A stretch of DNA of 64,000 nt from Massospora cicadina (lineage: Eukaryota; Entomophthoromycota; Entomophthoromycetes; Entomophthorales; Entomophthoraceae). Below, piece by piece: positions 25,101-35,699 of this stretch; within the stretch, counting starts at the first letter, position 1, and every line of letters starts with the position of its first letter. A model generated the notes under the pieces. It had not been told where the DNA came from. It worked only from the letters and a program-made list of their open reading frames with translations, and made no database searches. The DNA lies in NCBI GenBank assembly GCA_022478985.1, contig JAKSZP010008013.1, positions 115,879-179,878 on the forward strand, given 5' to 3'. The translations under genes were made by a program, and so were the position numbers.

Positions 25101-25791
25101 GAGACCAGTCGGTGGTCAGAGAATTCCATTTTCGTTGTTTTGAAGTGGGAGATATGGGGTTGGAATTTCGCCGGCGCTAGAATAAGGTCAATGTGGGTCA
25201 TGGACCTTAATTGGCTGTTGTGGACGTGGGGATGCATCATGTTTTTGAGCAGTGGGGCATGTCGCAGCAGCGCATCCATTAACCCAAGGGTGGCTTTTAG
25301 AACGCGTAGTTCTACGTGACCCTGTGGGGCGTGGGGTGAGGGTGGCCACCGGTCCATTGGTGAGGTTATCCAACAGTTCATGTCGCCAATTAGGAAAGAA
25401 TTGGGGGGTAGCGGGAGGGATTTGACTGACAAGAAAAATTCCCGACGCTCTTGTGCACTGTTTGGGGCGTAAATGTTGACAATTGTGTGTGCAACATCAG
25501 CCCATGAGAAGGTGACAACGAGCACTCGGTCATTTAGGAATGTTTCTGAAAATGTAAATTTGAAAAAATTGTTTTTCTGAATTAGCACCCCACAGTGCTT
25601 CAACCAAAAGGATAGGGATGGTAGGAGCATTGTTTTCCAAGCATCCTCAGAACCTTGTGGACAGTGGGTTTCCTGGATGGCCAGGATATCCACGGGTAAA
25701 TTGTTTTGTAAAAACTCAGTTTCCTAGCCTGGGATGGGGAGGCCTTGAGTCCGGCGATATTCAGCGTCCCTAGAGTGAAGGTTTCCCCCAT
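22167..25791 (-). pseudogene. LINE B ORF2: endonuclease, reverse transcriptase, CCHC; nearly intact
   Basis: Starts MGETFTLGTLNIAGLK at 25791. The AP endonuclease shows N in TLNIAG, AIQETH (about 25680), NIYAPN, GDMN and SDHRLV. The reverse transcriptase shows CPGPDGIPYEFYKK, NWRPIYLTNTD, FGFIPRRSIWDNVHS, QKAYDRVNWEYLRA, GLRQGDPLSPLLYNFSLD and the catalytic FADD at 23720-23731. A C-terminal zf-RVT-like finger, CVVCGQYGTLFHRLEKC (22614-22564), is intact. The stop is at 22167. Defects: a one-base loss in an A run near 25710 (five A where A and C have six), a CAA-to-TAA stop after LLRNVNA near 23780, and later frameshifts. The protein nicks target DNA and copies the RNA there. Confidence 0.9.
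22564..22614 (-). other. CCHC zinc finger at the ORF2 C-terminus of LINE B
   Basis: Cysteines at 22612-22614, 22603-22605 and 22564-22566, with a histidine in LFHRLEKC. In copy C the second cysteine is R (CVVRGQ). Confidence 0.75.
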
Positions 25792-27211
25792 TGCACCTTA
25801 GGGTGCAAGGGGGTGGGCCCCTGGCCCACCAGCCTCTTCCAGGTCCCCACAGGCTTTCACAGCAGTGCAGGTATTAGCAGCAACGCTATCGGGGTTTTTG
25901 TTAATTTTTGCAGAAAGAGTCACGTTGGCTTTGGCCTTTGCTTTTTGTTTTCCCGACGTCGGACGAATTTTTTATGGTGCGGATAAGTTCAGTGCACCGT
26001 CGAGTGGGGCAAAAAAATTTTTTTGGTTGGGATAGGTCCCAAGTCAGTTTTTGACCGGGGCTTGGGTGCAGCAATTGGGTGAGATCGAATCTCCCATCAG
26101 ATCCTCAGTTTGAGTGGTCCATTCAGCTTGGGCCTCCCAATCTGATTGGGTATGGGTTCCCGAGTTGCTTCCGCCGCAAAGGTCTCCATGTCCTCCTGGT
26201 GTTGTGAGTGTGGGATGGTGGTGGTGACCTTGGCCGCTTCCTTGGCTGCGGTCCTATGGGCCTGCTTGGCCTTCTTCTGCTCCTGCGGGGAGATGGGCTT
26301 TACCAATAGGTAGCAGCCTTGTGCTCCCCATGGGAAAGCCTCTTTGGTGCTTGCGGTTGGTTCATAGTGCGCCTCTCCGCTGGCCATGGCTGCCAAGGGG
26401 TGCTCTTGGAATGTAACGCCCTCTTTGATGGGGCACGCGTGTGCCTTATGGCTGAATGCATCACAGTGGGTGCAAATGGGGGGCGCGCTGTCCACGGTTA
26501 CCCAGAATGGGTGGGTGGTGTGCCCTGCGATGTCAATAAAGGTGAAGTGCGGGATCTGGGTTAGGTCCTTCGCGATCTCCTCAGTTGGGGTCAGAACTGC
26601 GATGGCTTTGCCAGTGCACAGGTGTGGCATTAGCATGAAACGTTGCATTTCAAAAGATTGTATTTTGCCATATATGGCAAGACCATCTTTCAGGTGTTGC
26701 TCCAAAATGTCACGTTTTACTGTAGTAGGCAAAAAGTCAAATGTGAGGAAAATTTGGTTTGATTTTGTCCATCTGGTGCGTTTAGTTTCAACGACCCATT
26801 GCCCTTTGGGGAGGTTGACCACTATGCACACCGCTGCAGCCTCGTCTGCTGCTATTTTGCTTTCAAAACCTAGGTCCAGCCAACTGCGCGACATGGAGTG
26901 AGGTGCAACGTACACCGTGGTCAGGAAAAATTTGTGTACTCTTCACAAAATTTTTCCCATAGGGCCATTTTTTGGATGTCCAGATACACACAGACTCCAA
27001 ATTCCACCGACAAAAGTGGCTGGGAATGTGGCGTGTTGATGTACTGGTTGCATCGTGCTTGCCACGTGAGTATCTCCGGGGAAATTGTGACCGCCAGTTT
27101 TTTTAGATTTTTTTCTATTCCGCCAGATTCTCTGGGGCATTTTCGAACGTTAGAGGCCGCTGGCCTTCCGCCTGCTCCTCTTGCCTTGCTTGCCCAACTG
27201 CTCCCAGACAT
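25760..27211 (-). pseudogene. LINE B ORF1: RNA-binding protein with CCHC, frameshifted
   Basis: Starts MSGSSWASKARGAGGRP at 27211. The first 96 codons are open, and a one-base loss near 26935 relative to C ends the frame. It continues in 26915-26097 with FLTFDFLPTTVKRDILEQHL and the complete CX2CX4HX4C knuckle CTHCDAFSHKAHAC. The C-terminal frame is lost after SPQEQKKAKQAHRTAAKEA and the MET region. ORF1 proteins of this type bind element RNA. The 3' limit is estimated from C. Confidence 0.8.
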
Positions 27212-27271
27212 GGGCGCAGACTAATCCCCTCTATGAGATTATCAAACTAGATTTAGTATTGAATTGAATGG

Positions 27272-27291
27272 GTTGCAAAAGTGTTTGCAAC
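27272..27291. promoter_or_regulatory. 5'-terminal hairpin of LINE B
   Basis: GTTGCAAA-N4-TTTGCAAC, identical to the hairpins in A and C. Confidence 0.6.
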
Positions 27292-27306
27292 GAGAAAGAA
27301 AAGTTC

Positions 27307-27321
27307 CTCAGTATCAATATA
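27307..27321. repeat. Target-site duplication of LINE B, right copy
   Basis: Partner of 22019-22033, placed directly after the conserved 5' terminus AGAAAGAAAAGTT. Confidence 0.85.
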
Positions 27322-28399
27322 AATGACAATATTCTTATGGAATAATAATTTATTATATCATTATTTATTGCCCATCATCCCTAATGTGGGGTCAAAGATT
27401 GCCATTCATAAGCAGGTCTAAATGCTTAAACCTTTAATCCTGGTTTTTAGTATCAAGCATGTCAAGGCAAATAAAATCAACCTTTATTATGACGTGATAA
27501 TTTCTGAACCATTGACAAGTTTCAAAAGTTGCATTAAAAACAAAAAAACTCTTTCACACCATTCTTACATTATATCATATGCTTTGAGTTTATTATTCAT
27601 CCCAACTTTACAAAATTTGAAACTAAACAACTAATTATAATATAGAAAAAAAATTGTTACCCCATCAAGGCTTAGAAATGGTTATGTAAGGATTCACCCA
27701 GTATAGTTGAAGCCCCAATCTGGTATTTCCAATATTAAACTTTTGTTGGAATCAATCTATATTGGTATATATTAACCAATTATATATTGGTATATATTAT
27801 CAGGATTTATACATAAATCACGCAAAAATCTTAAGTTGCAAAGCACCAAGTGATACCAATTGATAATGTTAAATGGAAACAAAATATGTTTAAAATACCA
27901 TTTCTCAATAAATTTACCAACTGATAAGACAGGGAAATAGCTCAACTAATCTATTATTGTATCAAAGTGAAGGAAAAAGCACTATTTATAACTAATCTCG
28001 CCTTGTTTCTAGCCTCTTTTCATCCCACATAAGTCTCTATATGTAAGTTTCCCAATATCAATACAATGTCACTTGGACGTTGCATGACCAAATAACGTAG
28101 GATTGATATAGCTAACTCTTTCTTCTACTTTTGAATCCATTGACTACATTTATCCTGGTCAAGTAAATATTTATTTAAAATACAAAACTCCTTATTTCAA
28201 TCCTTAAATGTCAATATACTTTAGATATTATATGTCTTTTAATCTGTAATGTCTTTACAATTAGTCTCTTATTTAATATCTTGCGTAACTTTGCCATAGT
28301 TAAACTGCTGTCAGTTTACTAATCTTGGTATTATACAAGCAAATGTTTAATAAGAAATGATACTGTATTGTTTATGACAGTAATATGTTTAATAAAATC
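27322..28399. other. No supported feature
   Basis: Strongly AT-rich. It includes a short local repeat around 27765-27810 (TATTGGTATATATTA). No coding motif was recognised. Confidence 0.5.
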
Positions 28400-29173
28400 T
28401 TATCATTGACTGTACTGAGTAAGTACCTGTGTGGGGCCAAGCATTCCATTAGGATCATGACAGACCACAAGAATCTCACATATCTATTCACCCCTATACA
28501 ACTGTCAGTGATAGGCCAGATGGCTCTGACTCTGGTGGATAACTTGGATATTGGTTAAAGACCTGGTGAGGTAAACGTTAACCCTTTACTATAAGCCATC
28601 ATCATGACATGATATCTAGTGATGAAGTGATTTCTGAGTTGAGCACACAGGTATTACTGAAGAACAAGTATACCAATAAATTACTTTTACCTAGTATTTT
28701 TTGTATTAAGGATACTATTTGCAGGTTTATGATTATGCTGCATTTTTAGGAATTTAGGAACAGCCTTAACCAGAATCTAGACCGTCATGGTATAAGAAAA
28801 ATACTTGCTGAATGACTAAAAGGTATATTGGCAATGTTACATGTTTGTGCCAAAAGGTCCAAAGTGTCTGTAGAAATACACAATCATCATAATGTGGCCA
28901 TGGTTAAACACACCAAAAGGAATAAGATGTGCACCTTACTCCATGTACCTTCTTGCAGCCTGATCTATTAATAGTTTACAAAATTTTTGACTGTATGTGA
29001 AACATGAGGACAGGCTAAGGTTCTTAGTGGCCATCTTAAGGGGCAGTTGAAGCCACTAGAAGTTCCACAAATCCTTAAAAATTGATACCTATAGTTGGAT
29101 TTTTAGAGTAATCCTCTCCCAGAGTTACAATGCTATTTTTATAGTTTTAGATCAATTCTTTAATATGAACTAT
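28400..29173 (+). pseudogene. Chromovirus I, left part: RNase H and integrase remnants
   Basis: Plus-strand Tf1/sushi-like Ty3 polyprotein remains. RNase H: KYLCGAKHSIRIMTDHKNL (TDHKNL near 28458-28478), then RPGEVNVNPLL, matching TDHKNLxYF and YRPGKxNxKADAL of this clade. The integrase follows: HLKGQLKPLEVPQ, then LPELQCYFY and LDQFFNMNY, which ends at 29173, exactly where element E begins. Upstream polymerase domains are missing. Several stops make it dead. Confidence 0.7.
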
Positions 29174-29832
29174 TGTCAGTTTTTAAGTAAGCCCAGATCA
29201 TCAAGCTTCATTAGATTATATTATTATCTGCTTATCCTCTTGGAGTGACTTACCTTTAGTTGATGTGGGTGGTGTAATTTTATATGATAGTTGCTTGGTG
29301 TAAATCCTTAACAAAAATTAGCTAACCTTCTAAGATTCAATTCCAACAGATTACTAGTGTTTTAGTGAGGAGGATCCCTGATATTAACAGGTTTATATAT
29401 TAATTCAATTATTTATAATTAACAAATCTTATATGAGTCAATTGAGGCTTATCACTAATAAATCTAGGGTTTATTATAGTTGGTGGGCGTTGACAACGCT
29501 TTTGTTGACATCAGCTTTCAGGCTAACCTTTTTAGGCAACATGACCTGGTGCTAATAGGTAAAAGATCACATTACCTAAGCAGGTTGTTAGCTTGATAGT
29601 GCTAATCCGCTGGAGTTGGATGAAGGCGTTGGGACACGTAACTTCCAAATCTAACCTATGGCGGATTTTAATCCAGTCGGTGGTAGATACTTTTTTGGGT
29701 GGATGGATGAGCAGGTCTCATTTGTCGTTGGTGCAACTCATAGAGAGTTAATTCATTATATATGGCTGCCATTCCAATTGGGGCGTCAACAGAAGAGTTG
29801 GGCGCTAATTTCCCTTGTAATGCCTTTATTTT
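29174..29832 (+). repeat. Element E 5' LTR, first part
   Basis: Begins TGTCAG and is colinear with the 3' LTR at 38552 onward (shared blocks GAGTGACTTACCTTTAG, GTTGACAACGCTTTTGTTGA, CCATTCCAATTGGGGCG). It is interrupted by LINE C. The five bases before it, ACTAT (29169-29173), match ACAAT after the 3' LTR (39735-39739). Confidence 0.85.
29816..29832. repeat. Target-site duplication of LINE C, left copy
   Basis: TGTAATGCCTTTATTTT, identical to 35151-35167. Confidence 0.95.
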
Positions 29833-29976
29833 TTAAATTTAAATTTAAATTTATTGTGGGGAAGGCCGACCATGGGACGGACACTTCCAAATATGACTCA
29901 GATGAGACAAAACTTAGTACCAGGGGAGGCACCCCAGAGAAGCGATGCTATCTCTTGTTGCCAGCGGGAACGCCAC

Positions 29977-32900
29977 TTATGGGAAGGGGGAGGGAACGTG
30001 TGTAGGGGACGTAGCCACTATTGAGCACGTGTGGAGGAAGGGGTCTGATTTGATGAACCAGACTGGGAACCAGGAGGAGACCAGCTGTTGGCAATGCGGT
30101 GGGAGATATCCAAACATCCACGCTTGAAAGTGATCCACCAAATGAGACCAGAATCTGTGGACAGCTTCAGGGAGGGTGGGGATGAATCCAGCGATGGCAT
30201 CCAAGACAATCGTGTGGATAGTCCACATGGCGATTGCAACCACCAGAGCACGGAGGGAGGGTGGGAGGGGAGGCCATTGATGAAGCAAACATATCTCTTG
30301 ACAGACTGAAGGGATGTGTTTGATCCTGGCCTAGCAGACGTTGGACTTCGCATCATATTACTTTAAAGGTGGGGCACTTCTCCAGGCGGTGAAACAGCGT
30401 TCCATACTGGCCACGCACGACACAGGATGAGTGTAAAGCATCAGAGCGCTCAGCTGTACGATACACCCGCCTCAGGCAGCGCCACACATGGGAGCGGACT
30501 TGAGGCTGCAACAGAGGATGGTGTGCGTATTTCCAGATAGTCTTTTGGGTCTCAGTGGAATAAGGGATGTCCATCATGTCCAGGTAGTCCACCCTGGATA
30601 GGACTTGGGGTCGAATGGGGATCACGCCATCATGGATAAGTAGCCCCTGTACCTCTTGTGTGAACTGAGGAGAGGGGCGGCCTCTTCAGGTTGTATGTCC
30701 ACTAATACGAATTCTCCACTCTGCACTTCGCATGGAGAGTAGGATTCGTTTGTAGTGGGTTTTGGTCCCGTGAGGACCTGTGGCCGATGTGTGTGATGCG
30801 AGGTATTTCATCAGGAGTGGGGGTTTGATGGATTGTTGAGGCCCAAGGCTCGGGAGAAGTTGGAGCGGGCTGCGTGGGACCAGTGTTGGGATGGGAGTGT
30901 AGGAGCAGTGACGGCCGCAATCCAGGTGCCCAGGATCTTGGCGGCATGGGCTTTGAAGTCAAGTAGGCCCATGCCACCATGATGATGAGGGCCAAACATG
31001 ACCTCTAGCCGTACTGGTGGAGGGCGGCCTGACCAAAGCCAACCTTGTAGCAAAGCATACAGGGATTTGAAGAAGCTTGGGGAGAAGGGGATGGCGTGGG
31101 CTCCGAACCAGACTTTGGATAGGAGCATAGAGTTGGCAAGAACAACCCTGCCAGTGAGGGTAGTAGGGTGGGCTCTGAGAGAGTCGATTCGCTTCGTCAC
31201 GTTGTCCAGTATATGGCACTCCATTACTGCTGACGCATATCCACCTGCCTCCATCCACACGCCCAGATGGCGTACCGGTCCTATGGTAGGTCGTGGCACA
31301 AAGGGGAGCACCAGTGGAGCGGTGTGTTTTGAGTTAGTAAGGTGTGGACGTGGGCGAGCAGATGGGCCAGGTTGGGAACTACTTGCTGGGTCCCAGCAGT
31401 TCTGAAACCAACCAAGGAGGATGATTTCTGTTTTGGAGGCGTTCAGTGCCGCGTTGCTTACCCGGGAATATTCCTGGATGAGGGCTTCAAGCGCGCATGC
31501 ATCTTTGTTATTAGACACCCCCACCACGCAATCATCTGCAAATGCCATCATCTTGACTGGGATTTTGGCCTGGCACATGGACCCCAGTGAGTTGGGCATT
31601 CACATTTCGCAGTAGTGGGTCAAGGCTGAAGTTGTATAAGAGTGGGCTGAGGGGGTCCCCTTGTCGCAGGCCCCTTTGAGGACGGACTACTTCCGTTAGG
31701 AAACCTGGGCCATACACTGCCATTGTTGCAGATTCTGTGAGCAGCATCACCCAGTTAATGAAGTGGGGAGGTAGGCGGAATTTTTGGAGGCAGGCCCTAA
31801 GGTATTCCCAGTTTACTCTATCATAGGCCTTTTTTTTAGTACTAGATGGTCTATCATAGGCCTTTTGTTGGTCCAAGAATAAGAGTTCCCCAGAGGCTGT
31901 GGACTGACACACATTAGCCACAGAGTGCACGTTATCCCAAATCAACCTTCTGGGGATGAAACCAAATTGTTCTGGGGAGATGGTGGCAGATGCTACAGTC
32001 CCTAAACGGTTAGCCATGATTTTGGTTAAAGTTTTGGTGTCTGTGTTTGTTAGAGAAATGGGGCGCCAGTTGGCTAAGTCTAGCCTATCCCCTTTCTTAA
32101 AGAGTGTGACCGTAAAGGCCTCATGTCCTCCTGGTAGGAGGCGCGTTTCCAACAGGATTTGGTTGAGTGAGGCTAGCAGCAATGAAGATATATATTAAAA
32201 ATATTTTTTGTAGAACTCATATGGAATGCCATCTGGGCCTGGGCATTTTTGGTTTGGTGCACTGCGAATGGTAGTCCATAATTCATTCGGAGTAATTAAA
32301 TTCATTATTTCTGGGTATCAGAAAATGGTGCAGATATGAGCTCAGTCGAGAAATTCTGCCATTTTGGCTGGCTATTTGGTTTGGCTTGGTATAACTTGAA
32401 GTAATATCTTTGCATTTCGATTGCCACTTCGGCCAGTGTGTCCACAATAGAATTATCTGATCTTCGCACCTGTGTGCAGGCCACACTCTGGCGTGGTGCA
32501 AAAATTTTTTTGAAGAAGTATGCGGTGCACTTGTCGCCTTTAGTGCTGCGTGTGGCCCTGTATTGGACACAAACCCGATGTTTGTGTTGCCTTTCAAGTG
32601 CATTGAGGTGGGCGGCTGCCTCCGCCCACTTCTGGCCCCATGCAGGGCTATATCCTGAGGCTGGAATGTTGGACTCCAAGTGGGCCAATTCTGCCAGTGC
32701 GCGCGATATAACCGCCGATGTGGCTCGTGAGCATCTGGATGAGAGATGGCAATAGTGGCGGATGGTGTCTTCTTTGAAAGTTGCCCATGTGGAAATGGGG
32801 TCCGCGCAAAACGGTGCAACAAATGATTTTTCCAAAGTTGCCTCTTCCACCCACGTGGAAAATCCTGGCGACGCGAGCTCTGGGGGCAGATTTTGCACCA

Positions 32901-33633
32901 ATGTGGGGCCTTTGCAACTGTGATGGGTAAGTGGTATGTTATTGAGACCAGTCGGTGGTCAGAGAATTCCATTTTCATTGTTTTGAAGTGGGAGATGTGG
33001 GAGGGAATTTCGCCAGCACTAGAATAAGGTCAATGTGGGTCATGGACCTTAATTGGCCATTGTGGACGTGGGGACGCGTCATGTTTTCGAGCAGTGGGGC
33101 ATGTCGTGGCAGCGCATCCATTAACCCAAGGGTGGCTTTTAGAATGCATAGTTCTATGTGACCCTGTGGGGCGTGGGGTGAGGGCGGCCACCGGTCCGTT
33201 GGTGAGGTTAGCCAACAGTTCATGTCACCAATTAGGAAAGAATTGGGGGTATTGGGAGGGATTTGACCGACGAGAAAAATTCCTGATGCTCATGTGCACT
33301 GTTTGGGGCATAAATGTTGATGATTGTGTGTGCAACATCGGCCCATGAGAAGGTGACAATGAGCACTCAGCCATTTAGGAATGTTTCTGAAGATGTAAAT
33401 TTGAAAAAATTGTTTTTCCAAATTAGCACCCCACAGTGCTTCAACCAAAAGGATAGGGATGGTAGGAGCATTGTTTTCCAAGCTTCCTCGGAACCTTGTG
33501 GACAGTGGGACTCCTGGATGGCCAGGATATCCACAGGTAAATTGTTTTGTAAAAAACTCAGTTTTCTAGCCCAGGACGGGGAGGCCTTGAGTCTGGCGAT
33601 ATTCAGCGTCCCAAGAGTGAAGGTTTCCCCCAT
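29977..33633 (-). pseudogene. LINE C ORF2: endonuclease-reverse transcriptase, frameshifted
   Basis: ATG at 33633 (MGETFTLGTLNIARLK) and stop at 29977, about 1,218 codons if frames are followed. The endonuclease shows AIQESH, GDMN (33223) and SDHRLV. The RT shows FGFIPRRLIWDNVHS, GLRQGDPLSPLLYNFSLD and FADD at 31531-31542. The frame crosses several indels. The RT carries an extra 11 in-frame codons (RPSSTKKKAYD) caused by a micro-insertion at 31834-31849. The C-terminal finger reads CVVRGQ, having lost a cysteine. Family function as in B. Confidence 0.88.
31817..31866 (-). mobile_element. 16-bp micro-insertion with 17-bp target duplication in LINE C RT
   Basis: TCTATCATAGGCCTTTT (31817-31833) is repeated at 31850-31866; between them lies TTTTAGTACTAGATGG. 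LINE B has a single TCTATCATAGGCCTTTT here, so the change is a gain in C. On the minus strand the insert reads CCATCTAGTACT followed by A residues, like the last bases of a poly(A)-tailed retroposon. The total gain of 33 bp keeps the frame. Confidence 0.85.
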
Positions 33634-35057
33634 CGCACCTTAGGTGTGAGGGGGTGGCCCCTGGGCCCACCAGCCTCTTCCAGGTCCCCACGGGCTTTCA
33701 CAGCAGCATGGGTATTAGCAGCAATGCTATCGGGGTTTTTGTTAATTTTTGCAGAAAGAGTCGAATTGGTTTTGGCCTTCACTTTTTGTTTTCCCGACGT
33801 CGGACAAATTTTTTGTGGTGCGGATAAGTTCAGTGCACCGTTGAGTGGGGCAAAAAAAAAAATTTCGTTTGGGATAGGTCCCAAGTCAGTTTCAACTGGG
33901 GCTTGGGTGCAGCGATTGGGTGAGATCAAATCTCCCATCGGATCCTCAGATTGAGTGGCCCATTTGGCATGGGCCTCCCAATCTGATTGGGTGATGGATT
34001 CCTGAGTTGCTTCTGCCACAAAGGTCTCCATGTCCTCCTGGCGTTGTGAGTGTGGGATGGTGGTGGTGGCCTTGGCCGCTTCCTTGGCCGCGGTCCTATG
34101 GGCCTGCTTGGCCTTCTTCCGCTCCTGTGGGGAGATGGGCTTTATTAATAGGTAGCAGCCATGTGCTCCCCACGGGAAAGCCTCCTTGGTGCTTGCAGTT
34201 GGTTTGTAGTGCGCCTCTCCACTGGCCATGGCCGCCAAGGGGTGCTCTTGGAATGTGACGCCCTCTTTGATGGGGCATGCATGTGCCTTATGGCCAAACG
34301 CATCACAGTGGGTGCAAATGGGGGGCGCGCTGTCCACGGTTACCCAGAATGGGTGGGTGGTGTGCCCTGCAATGTCAATAAAGGTGGAGTGCAGGATCTG
34401 GGTTAGGTCCTTTGCGATCTCCTCAGTTGGGGTCAGAACTGCGATGGCTTTGCCAGTGCACAGGTGTGGCATCAGCGTGAAACATTGCATTTCAAAAGAT
34501 TGTATTTCGCCATATATGGCGAGACCATCTTTCAGGTGTTGCTCCAAAATATCACGTTTTACTGTAGTAGGCAAAAAGTCAAATGTGAGGAAAATTTGGT
34601 TTGATTTTGTCCATCTGGTGCATTTAGTTTTGACGACCTGTTGCCCTTCAGGGAGGTCAACCACTATGCACACTGCTGCAGCCTCATCTGCTGCTATTTT
34701 GCTTTCAAAACCTAGGTCCAGCCAACTGCGTGACATGGAGTGAGGTGCAACGTACACCGTGGTCAGGAAAATTTTGTGTACATCTTCACAAAAATTTTTT
34801 CCCATAGGGCCGTTTTTTGGATGTCCAGATACACATGGACTCTGAATTCCACCAACGAAAGTGGCTGGGAATGTGGCGTGTTGATGTACTGGTTGCATCG
34901 TGCTTGCCATACGAGTATCTCCGGGGAAATTGTAACCGCCAGTTTTTTTAGATTTTTTTCTATTCTACCGGATTCTCCAGGGCGTTTTCAAACGTTAGAG
35001 GCCGCGGGCCTTCCGCCTGCTCCTCTTGCCTTGCTTGCCCAACTGCTCCCAGACATG
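33603..35057 (-). pseudogene. LINE C ORF1: best preserved ORF1 protein
   Basis: The start MSGSSWASKARGAGG is at 35057. Codon 23 is TGA where B has CGA, and about two extra bases near 34800 shift the frame. From there to the stop at 33603 the frame is open (part of a 435-codon frame). It contains TVKRDILEQHLKDGLAIYG, the complete knuckle CTHCDAFGHKAHAC, an alanine/lysine-rich stretch, and a C-terminus ending WGKPSLLGR. It overlaps the start of ORF2 by 31 bp in another frame. The protein presumably binds LINE RNA. Confidence 0.85.
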
Positions 35058-35116
35058 GGCGCAGACTAATCCCCTCTATGAGATTATCAAACTAGATTTA
35101 GTCTTGAATTGAATGG

Positions 35117-35136
35117 GTTGCAAAAGTGTTTGCAAC
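35117..35136. promoter_or_regulatory. 5'-terminal hairpin of LINE C
   Basis: GTTGCAAA-N4-TTTGCAAC, as in A and B. Confidence 0.6.
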
Positions 35137-35150
35137 GAGAAAGATAAGTA

Positions 35151-35167
35151 TGTAATGCCTTTATTTT
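35151..35167. repeat. Target-site duplication of LINE C, right copy
   Basis: TGTAATGCCTTTATTTT. Perfect partner of 29816-29832. Confidence 0.95.
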
Positions 35168-35624
35168 AATTAGATAAAACAGAATCTTTAAGTCTCTTTT
35201 ATATTTAGACTGTTATAAATTTGTTTATTTTTTACTCTTGGGATTAGAGTTGAGGGATAGAGATCCTTTTTCTATATATTGCTTGTCAAGCTCTATGCTG
35301 GCTCCTAAATTAAGAGAGGAAGGGAGAAGTTCCCTAAAAAACCGCACAAGCTACTGATACTAGGTAAGTTTTATTGTGATCCTGAAGTTTACTAACTCTA
35401 AATAAAGAGTTGAAGGAATAGGGGTTTACTTGTTTTTAAAGAGTATTTATCTCCAAGGATAGATGGAAAAGCATTAGCATTAGTCTAGCGTTAGAGACAA
35501 TACTTAATTTTAGTTGTAAAGATTCAATTAAGATGACAGTCTCTTACCTTTGTCAACCCAATTATCTATTAAAAAATCTATACAATGCACACATCAGAAC
35601 CTCTGGAGTAGACTTGAAAGTTTA
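35168..35624 (+). repeat. Element E 5' LTR, second part
   Basis: Continues the LTR after LINE C; it shares TTACTCTTGGGATTAGAGTT and CTACTGATACTAGGTAAGTT with the 3' LTR. It ends GACTTGAAAGTTT before the primer site. Confidence 0.85.
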
Positions 35625-35628
35625 AAAT

Positions 35629-35646
35629 TGGTGCTCAGTACAGTGG
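35629..35646 (+). promoter_or_regulatory. tRNA primer-binding site of element E
   Basis: TGGTGCTCAGTACAGTGG, a few bases after the 5' LTR. It is one base from the site in gypsy F. Confidence 0.75.
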
Positions 35647-35699
35647 TATTTGAGTTTTTAGTCTAAAAATCATAGATAAAAGTATCAGCACAATGTCAT

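Larger units (their letters stand above)
22034..27306 (-). mobile_element. LINE copy B, full length, few defects
   Basis: A 5.27-kb two-ORF LINE on the minus strand, visibly very similar to C along its whole length. The 5' end has the hairpin at 27272-27291; the 3' end has the tail (22054-22073) and AT-rich terminal sequence. Target duplication CTCAGTTTCAATATA (22019-22033) against CTCAGTATCAATATA (27307-27321). A handful of indels and one stop inactivate it. Confidence 0.92.
29833..35150 (-). mobile_element. LINE copy C, full length, inserted in the LTR of element E
   Basis: 5.3 kb, minus strand, close sister of B. It has a perfect 17-bp target duplication (29816-29832 and 35151-35167). The 3' end is an (AAATTT)-type tail on the minus strand (29833-29852). 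The shared tail is at 29864-29883 and the 5' hairpin at 35117-35136. ORF1 and ORF2 both survive in long frames. Confidence 0.95.

Noticed and set aside
26386..26901. 171-codon plus-strand frame opposite LINE B ORF1, with a counterpart at 34228-34743 opposite LINE C ORF1
   Set aside because: Both are antisense shadows of the conserved ORF1 zinc-knuckle region. They persist only because B and C are close sisters.
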